In this document: piece by piece, positions 13,226 through 17,728 of the stretch
Layout: each line of letters begins with the position of its first letter
Numbering within the stretch: position 1 is the stretch's first letter
Assembly (NCBI GenBank): GCA_002372275.1
Contig: DFFP01000015.1
Span: forward strand, 1 to 17,728
Reading direction: 5' to 3'
Source of the DNA: Alphaproteobacteria bacterium UBA3773
GTDB taxonomy: Bacteria; Pseudomonadota; Alphaproteobacteria; RF32; CAG-239
DNA length: 17,728 bases
Translations under genes and position numbers: made by a program
Notes under the pieces: model-generated
Databases searched by the model: none
Told to the model about the DNA's origin: nothing
Seen by the model: only the letters and a program-made list of their open reading frames with translations

Positions 13226-14125
13226 ATGAAAAAGATTTTTTTAATGGTATGCATGTTTGCTGCCATGGCTCCCGCTGCTTTTGCAGCTGATGACAACAGT
13301 GTCGAGACAACAATGGACTCTGCCCAAGTCGCTTATCTCGAATCAATCGATGATACGAGATTTTGCGATAGTTTGATCACCTGTATGCAAGGTCCTGAGC
13401 GTCGTGTTTATTACAAGATAGAAATACCGAATGAAGAAGACACGACAAAGACCGATACAGTTTCGCTGACCAAAGAGATTCAAAAAACCTTTGGGTGGCA
13501 AATTGCCGTAGGTGCCAGCGCATCGGCAATCGCCGATGGTATGACGTACTATAACAAATCTATCGGTGATCACTTTACCTTCAGACCGGAACTTGTCTTC
13601 GGTTTAGAAGGAAGACAGATTGGTTATGGCGACAATAACTTGTGTCACCGATTTAATTTTGGAATATACGGGCGCATTTATGTGAACCAGTATTCTCCAA
13701 AATCAACCTCTGCCGGCAAAAAGTATTTGTCAGGAGCACTCGAGACTTACATCGGGTACGACATCTTGGGTATGAAAGAGGGTATTCATGTGCTTTCAAT
13801 CGGACCGACGTTCGGTCTTGAAATGCAGCGCATGGATAGCGTTCTCAATCGAGATCTGCGTTTAGCAGTCGTAGATCAGGCTTGGAACATAAACTTTGGT
13901 TTACGTGTTCAGTATAATGCCATTATCCCGAAATCCGGAACAAGTTTTTCCGGTATTATCGGTATCAGATTTGCACAAGTCAAAGCTGTTAATCAAACAG
14001 ACTGGACTGCACAAGTCTATGGCACGATACAGATTTCGCAACTCTTTAAGACAAGAATTGCGAAAAGACAGCTTGACAAACGAAATAAGGAGGTTGAAAA
14101 CGTCCTTAACCCAAAAGACAAGTAA
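13226..14125 (+). CDS. Predicted outer-membrane beta-barrel protein, unknown family
   Basis: This is a 299-residue protein. Residues 1-20 are a clean signal peptide (MKKIFLMVC...AAFA). A short region with two Cys (C47 and C53, perhaps a disulfide) and a Thr/Asp-rich linker follow. From about residue 88 to 275 the sequence alternates polar and hydrophobic residues, with strand-like segments such as GWQIAVGASASAI, NFGIYGRIYV and WNINFGLRVQY, as in outer-membrane barrels. The end is a basic, charged tail (RIAKRQLDKRNKE) rather than the usual terminal Phe. I do not recognise the family. A strong terminator follows, so it is probably transcribed alone. Confidence 0.7.
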   Translation: MKKIFLMVCMFAAMAPAAFAADDNSVETTMDSAQVAYLESIDDTRFCDSLITCMQGPERRVYYKIEIPNEEDTTKTDTVSLTKEIQKTFGWQIAVGASASAIADGMTYYNKSIGDHFTFRPELVFGLEGRQIGYGDNNLCHRFNFGIYGRIYVNQYSPKSTSAGKKYLSGALETYIGYDILGMKEGIHVLSIGPTFGLEMQRMDSVLNRDLRLAVVDQAWNINFGLRVQYNAIIPKSGTSFSGIIGIRFAQVKAVNQTDWTAQVYGTIQISQLFKTRIAKRQLDKRNKEVENVLNPKDK

Positions 14126-14130
14126 CCTAA

Positions 14131-14168
14131 AAAAAAGAACGATACTGCAAAGTATCGTTCTTTTTTTG
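14131..14168 (+). terminator. Intrinsic terminator after the outer-membrane protein gene
   Basis: GAACGATACT and AGTATCGTTC form a perfect 10-bp stem with a four-base loop, preceded by an A-run and followed by seven T. It also separates this gene from the dehydrogenase-like gene downstream. Confidence 0.9.
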
Positions 14169-14271
14169 TGGGTAAAAATGAAATGAACAGAAAAATATTG
14201 TTTGTTTATCAAGAATTTTGTGTTAAATTCCGTTCATAAAGATTATCTTTTAATAAAATAAGGAAAAGAAA

Positions 14272-15276
14272 ATGGTAAAAATTGCAATTGTCGGTGCAAG
14301 CTCTCATTTAGGGCGTGAAATGCTGTCGTTGATGGCAGAAGATGGGATTTTAGCTGAAGATGTTTTGGCTCTTGAACCTGCAAGTCCGCTCGGGACACTT
14401 GTTTCTTACGGCGAAGACGATGAACTCGATGTTTTGAACTTAAACGATTTTGATTTTTCAAAAGCAGATGTGGCCGTTTTTGTTTGTTCCAAAGAAATTG
14501 CCAAGCGTTATATACCTAAAGCCGCTTCAAAAAATATTAAAATTGTGGATGCCAGCGGTGTGACCGTTTCGGATACGGATGTGCCGATGATTGTCAAATC
14601 CTTAAATGATGCAGATGTTCAAAAGGCTCTTAAAAATATTGTGGCCACGCCATCTGCGCTCACAACACAAATCTTAAAACCATTGTCTGCAATACATCAA
14701 AAATTAAACATCAAACGCCTTGTCGTCAGTGGATATATTTCGGTTTCACAGCATAGCAAAGAAGCTATGGATGAGCTTTTTACACAAACAAGAAAAATTT
14801 ATATGAACGCACCGATTGTCGAGGACGAAGAAATTTTTAAAAAACAAATCGCGTTTAATGTGTTGCCTCAAATCGGCAGTTTTATCGGCGAAGAAACCGA
14901 AGCAGAATGGGCATTAAATGCCGAAGTTAAAAGAGTTTTGAAAACAGATGTGAAAGTGCATGCCAATTTGGCTTATGTGCCTGTTTTTATCGGAAATGGC
15001 GCTTATGTGAATGTGGAAACGCAAAATGAAGCTGATTTAGATCAAATTCGCGATATGATCAAAAGCGTCAATGGTGTTGTTTTGTTTGATAAAAATACAG
15101 ATGGCGGATATGTGAGCCTCAATGATGTTCAGGGCGAAAATGATATTTATGTCAGCAGAGTAAGGCAAGATCTATCTGTTCAAAACGGTTTCAGTTTTTG
15201 GGTCGTGGCCGATAATTTAAGAGCATCAGGAGCCGGAAACGTTTTGGACGTGGCAAAATTGTTGTTATTAAAATAA
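14272..15276 (+). CDS. Aspartate-semialdehyde dehydrogenase homologue lacking catalytic residues
   Basis: This 334-residue protein follows the Asd family over its whole length (KIAIVGASSHLGREM at the start, SGYISVSQHSKEAMDEL in the middle, VPVFIGNGAYVNVET, and RASGAGNVLDVAKLLL at the end). Asd makes aspartate semialdehyde for lysine, threonine and diaminopimelate synthesis. Key residues are absent, however. The NPNCST nucleophile site reads TPSALT, with Ala129 in place of Cys. The catalytic His of GHSE is Asn242. The Arg of RVPV is Tyr235 and the phosphate-binding Arg of SSAFR is Val99. The nucleotide loop has Ser11 for the middle Gly. It cannot work as Asd by the known mechanism, yet the frame is intact, so it is probably a recruited pseudoenzyme. 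AAGGA precedes the start and the MscS-type channel gene follows 15 bases later. Confidence 0.8.
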   Translation: MVKIAIVGASSHLGREMLSLMAEDGILAEDVLALEPASPLGTLVSYGEDDELDVLNLNDFDFSKADVAVFVCSKEIAKRYIPKAASKNIKIVDASGVTVSDTDVPMIVKSLNDADVQKALKNIVATPSALTTQILKPLSAIHQKLNIKRLVVSGYISVSQHSKEAMDELFTQTRKIYMNAPIVEDEEIFKKQIAFNVLPQIGSFIGEETEAEWALNAEVKRVLKTDVKVHANLAYVPVFIGNGAYVNVETQNEADLDQIRDMIKSVNGVVLFDKNTDGGYVSLNDVQGENDIYVSRVRQDLSVQNGFSFWVVADNLRASGAGNVLDVAKLLLLK

Positions 15277-15291
15277 AAAAAGGGTATTTGT

Positions 15292-17643
15292 ATGAATCGC
15301 TTATTTCATTTTGTTTGCGGATTTTTATTTGTTTTTTCACTTATTTTCAATGTTCAATCTGCGGATTTATCTCGCAAAGTTGAATTTAAGGGGATATCTG
15401 ATGAACTTTCTCAAATCGAAGCCAGATTAAAAGATGATACGCTGACACTGGAAAATGTTGACGCTGAAACAACAAATCTTTACAACATCTCAAACAATTT
15501 GAGCGAAACAAAGCGTTTTAATGAGCGGGAATTGAAGCTTGTTCAAAAACAGCTTAATGCCATGGGTGAAAAAAACGAAGGCGAATTAAAAGAACTGACA
15601 AATAAACGAAATGAGCTGACCGAAGAATTGGTCTTACTTAAAAGCCGTATTGCCGAAACAGATATTTTGCAGGTAAAAATTGATAACTTAAATATGCTTA
15701 TCTTAAACTTTAAGAGCCAAAAAGTTTTCGGTGATTTGGTCAGTAAGCAAGAAGCGCTGTTTATACCGCAAACGTTTTTTGCAATGACAAAATCTTTGGT
15801 TGTTTTTTTGCTTGATATTGCGCGTTCACCCGTCCATTGGTATCAAAGACTTGATGAAACGGCAAAATCGTATGTGTTGACATATATGATTCCGGCCATT
15901 TTTATTTTAGCACTTGCTGTTTGGCTCGGCATGCTTTTAAGGCGCATTATCTTAAAAAATTGGGGATATAAAGCTGAAATTGAAAATCCGAGTGATCTTC
16001 AAAAGATGATAGCTTTTTTAGCAAATGCCGTGGCTTATGGTGTTTTACCGGCATTTATTATTGCAGGTATCTTGGGGTGGATCATCGGATCACAAATATT
16101 TTCGGCCGGACTTTTAGGAATAGTTTTGACCAAATCTTTGATTTGGCTTTTATATATCGTTTTGGTTCGTGCCATTACATTAGCACTTTTAGCACCCTCG
16201 AAAGAAAATTGGCGACCGATTTCGATTTCAAGCAAAAAAGCTCTTAAAATTACATATTCCGTTAATTTATGTGTGACTTTGGTGGCTGTGGCCGAAATTT
16301 TGGAAAGTATCGCCAAGCAAGCCACTTATGAGCCTATTTTGGTTAATTTTTTGGTTGTTTTATGCTCAGCAACAAAAGCTTTCAGTATTATTTTACTGAC
16401 AGCAAAAATTATAGATCCTGATGAGGAAAATATCACTGTTGATGAAGGTGAAAAAGATGATTATTTGGATGAAAAACGTTCGTTTGCGTTTAAGGTCAAC
16501 GTTATTACAACATTTTTATCCATCGGTGTTGTCGGGGTGGGATTTTTCGGCTATCCGAATTTGTCTGTCTATATCTTAAACCGTTATATTGTCAGCGTGA
16601 TTTTGTTCGGCTTGTTTTTGGTTGTTCAAAATTTGATTGAAAAAACAATTAAGTCCATCGGTGTGATGATTTTATGCGGTAAAACGTTTCATTTAAGACG
16701 CGCGTTTGTGACACGTGTTGATTTTGTGATCAGTATCTTGATTAACCCGATTCTCGCAGTACTCTTTGCCTTTGGACTTCTGAATTTGTGGGGATTTTCA
16801 AACGATTTTCTGCTCCATATTCTTAAAAAAATTGTGTTTGGCTTTAGTATCGGCGGAATTCGTATATCGCTGATTGCTATTGTGTTCGGGATTTTGGCCT
16901 TTTTGATTGCTTATTCTCTTGTTAAAATCTTTCGAAAACACTTGGTCCAAAATGTATTTACGCATTTAGAAGTTGATGAAGGCATTCGCCATTCACTTGA
17001 TTCATTTGTGAATTTTATCGGTATTATTTTGGCCGTTCTGCTCGCCATTGTGGTGATGGGCGGAAATTTAACAAACCTGACCGTGATTGCCGGTGCTTTA
17101 TCCGTTGGTATCGGTTTCGGACTTCAAAATGTGATTAACAACTTTGTATCGGGTATTATCATTTTATTTGAGCGTCCGTTTAAGGTGGGCGATTGGGTCA
17201 CGATTGACGGTGAAGAGGGCAAAATTAAACAAATTAACATCCGTTCAACTGAACTTGAAACGTTTCGGCGTACGAGTGTGATTGTGCCGAATGCAACATT
17301 ACTTTCTTCATCTGTGATTAACAAAACGCATGGCAACAATTGGGCGCGCTTGAGCGTGAAAGTTGGTGTGGCATACGGATCTGATGTTGAAAAAGTGCGC
17401 GATGTTTTAATAGAATGTGCACTTTCAAATTCAAAAGTTTTGAAAAGACCTGCGCCTTATGTCATTTTTCAGGATTTCGGGGCTAGTTCACTTGATTTTG
17501 AGCTGTTTTGGTATACGAGCAATATTTGGGAAGGGTGGGGAGCCGCCAGCGAAGTGCGCTTTGCCATCAATAAACGCTTTAGAGAAGAAAATATCGAAAT
17601 TCCGTTTCCGCAAATGGTTATTTATAACGGCGATAAAAAGTAA
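15292..17643 (+). CDS. MscS/MscK-type mechanosensitive channel
   Basis: This is a 783-residue protein. A signal peptide (about 1-23, ending VQS-A) precedes a periplasmic coiled coil at about 25-145 rich in Lys/Glu/Leu. Several membrane helices follow from about 200 to 590. The MscS pore helix has the Gly/Ala pattern VIAGALSVGIGFGLQNVINNFVSG (about 596-622). It is followed by the beta domain FERPFKVGDWVTIDGEEGKI and the cytoplasmic alpha/beta domain up to the end. Large channels of this kind release solutes upon hypo-osmotic shock. The layout, coiled coil plus extra helices plus MscS core, matches MscK and its DUF3772-type relatives, though it is shorter than E. coli MscK (about 1100). It is probably cotranscribed with the dehydrogenase-like gene 15 bases upstream. 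Confidence 0.9.
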   Translation: MNRLFHFVCGFLFVFSLIFNVQSADLSRKVEFKGISDELSQIEARLKDDTLTLENVDAETTNLYNISNNLSETKRFNERELKLVQKQLNAMGEKNEGELKELTNKRNELTEELVLLKSRIAETDILQVKIDNLNMLILNFKSQKVFGDLVSKQEALFIPQTFFAMTKSLVVFLLDIARSPVHWYQRLDETAKSYVLTYMIPAIFILALAVWLGMLLRRIILKNWGYKAEIENPSDLQKMIAFLANAVAYGVLPAFIIAGILGWIIGSQIFSAGLLGIVLTKSLIWLLYIVLVRAITLALLAPSKENWRPISISSKKALKITYSVNLCVTLVAVAEILESIAKQATYEPILVNFLVVLCSATKAFSIILLTAKIIDPDEENITVDEGEKDDYLDEKRSFAFKVNVITTFLSIGVVGVGFFGYPNLSVYILNRYIVSVILFGLFLVVQNLIEKTIKSIGVMILCGKTFHLRRAFVTRVDFVISILINPILAVLFAFGLLNLWGFSNDFLLHILKKIVFGFSIGGIRISLIAIVFGILAFLIAYSLVKIFRKHLVQNVFTHLEVDEGIRHSLDSFVNFIGIILAVLLAIVVMGGNLTNLTVIAGALSVGIGFGLQNVINNFVSGIIILFERPFKVGDWVTIDGEEGKIKQINIRSTELETFRRTSVIVPNATLLSSSVINKTHGNNWARLSVKVGVAYGSDVEKVRDVLIECALSNSKVLKRPAPYVIFQDFGASSLDFELFWYTSNIWEGWGAASEVRFAINKRFREENIEIPFPQMVIYNGDKK

Positions 17644-17661
17644 TAATTTTAAAAATAATTC

Positions 17662-17689
17662 TTGCTTTTTAAAAAGATTTTGGTATGTA
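17662..17689 (+). promoter_or_regulatory. Possible tRNA promoter
   Basis: TTGCTT (17662-17667) and TATGTA (17684-17689) are 16 bases apart, ending 12 bases before the tRNA. An overlapping TATAAA at 17688-17693 is an alternative -10 box with a less good spacer. Position fits a tRNA promoter. Confidence 0.4.
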
Positions 17690-17701
17690 TAAAGCGTTAG
17701 T

Positions 17702-17728
17702 GCCGATTTAGCTCAGTTGGTAGAGCAA
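17702..17728 (+). tRNA. Partial tRNA, probably tRNA-Thr (cut by the window edge)
   Basis: GCCGATTTAGCTCAGTTGGT followed by AGAGCAA is the 5' acceptor strand and D arm of a tRNA. The acceptor start GCCGA(T/C)T is typical of bacterial tRNA-Thr. The anticodon lies beyond the window, so the identity is a guess from the first 27 bases. Confidence 0.75.

Noticed and set aside
1..17728. CRISPR array, insertion sequence or prophage
   Set aside because: No regularly spaced repeats, transposase, integrase or phage structural genes are present. The only repeats are the RNA elements, peptide repeats and short palindromes.

Overview
The window is AT-rich DNA from what looks like a Gram-negative, probably anaerobic or microaerophilic bacterium. 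The best guess is one of the uncultured, host-associated Alphaproteobacteria. The reasons are a class III pilin leader of the GRSMVEML type, a BspA-like leucine-rich repeat protein with an FSIRYR-type tail, rubrerythrin, and two dispersed palindromes of a kind common in Alphaproteobacteria. This placement is an inference from protein and repeat style, not from a marker gene.

Layout, left to right. Positions 11-1877 (minus) hold a prepilin-like protein followed by a secreted protein with YDxxGY repeats and a Hint (intein/hedgehog-type) domain. Behind their start lies RNA element 1 (1901-2141, minus). Divergent from it is a YkuE-like metallophosphoesterase (2328-3107). After a gap of about 470 bases with inverted repeats comes a three-gene redox cluster (3578-5443): a cysteine-containing FMN reductase-like protein, an exported flavodoxin and a NapH-like membrane polyferredoxin. 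A YgjV-like membrane protein and a COG2509-type FAD dehydrogenase run the other way (5375-7466). Then come an M23 peptidase (7613-9091) and rubrerythrin (9188-9727) with a clear promoter and terminator. RNA element 2 (9845-10085, plus) and two palindromic dispersed repeats precede the BspA-like protein (10207-11217). The rest is mostly housekeeping: a phosphopantetheinyl transferase, an RsmB-type rRNA methyltransferase, a predicted outer-membrane protein, an aspartate-semialdehyde dehydrogenase homologue without its catalytic residues, an MscS/MscK-type channel, and the first 27 bases of a tRNA.

The most striking observation is the pair of RNA elements. Both are 241 nt by my boundaries. Both start 7 nt after a promoter made of TTGACA, a 17-base spacer and a -10 box, and both end in a short hairpin with a T-run. 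They share at least six helices, many kept by compensatory base changes although the arms differ in sequence. One lies directly in front of the pilin-Hint operon, the other in front of the BspA-like gene. The two downstream secreted proteins also share an 18-residue motif (YxxEEAxxAAxxxxNTFS type) and a DGDN...NCWxC motif. I read this as a structured leader RNA family controlling a set of surface or secreted proteins. I do not recognise it as a known riboswitch class.
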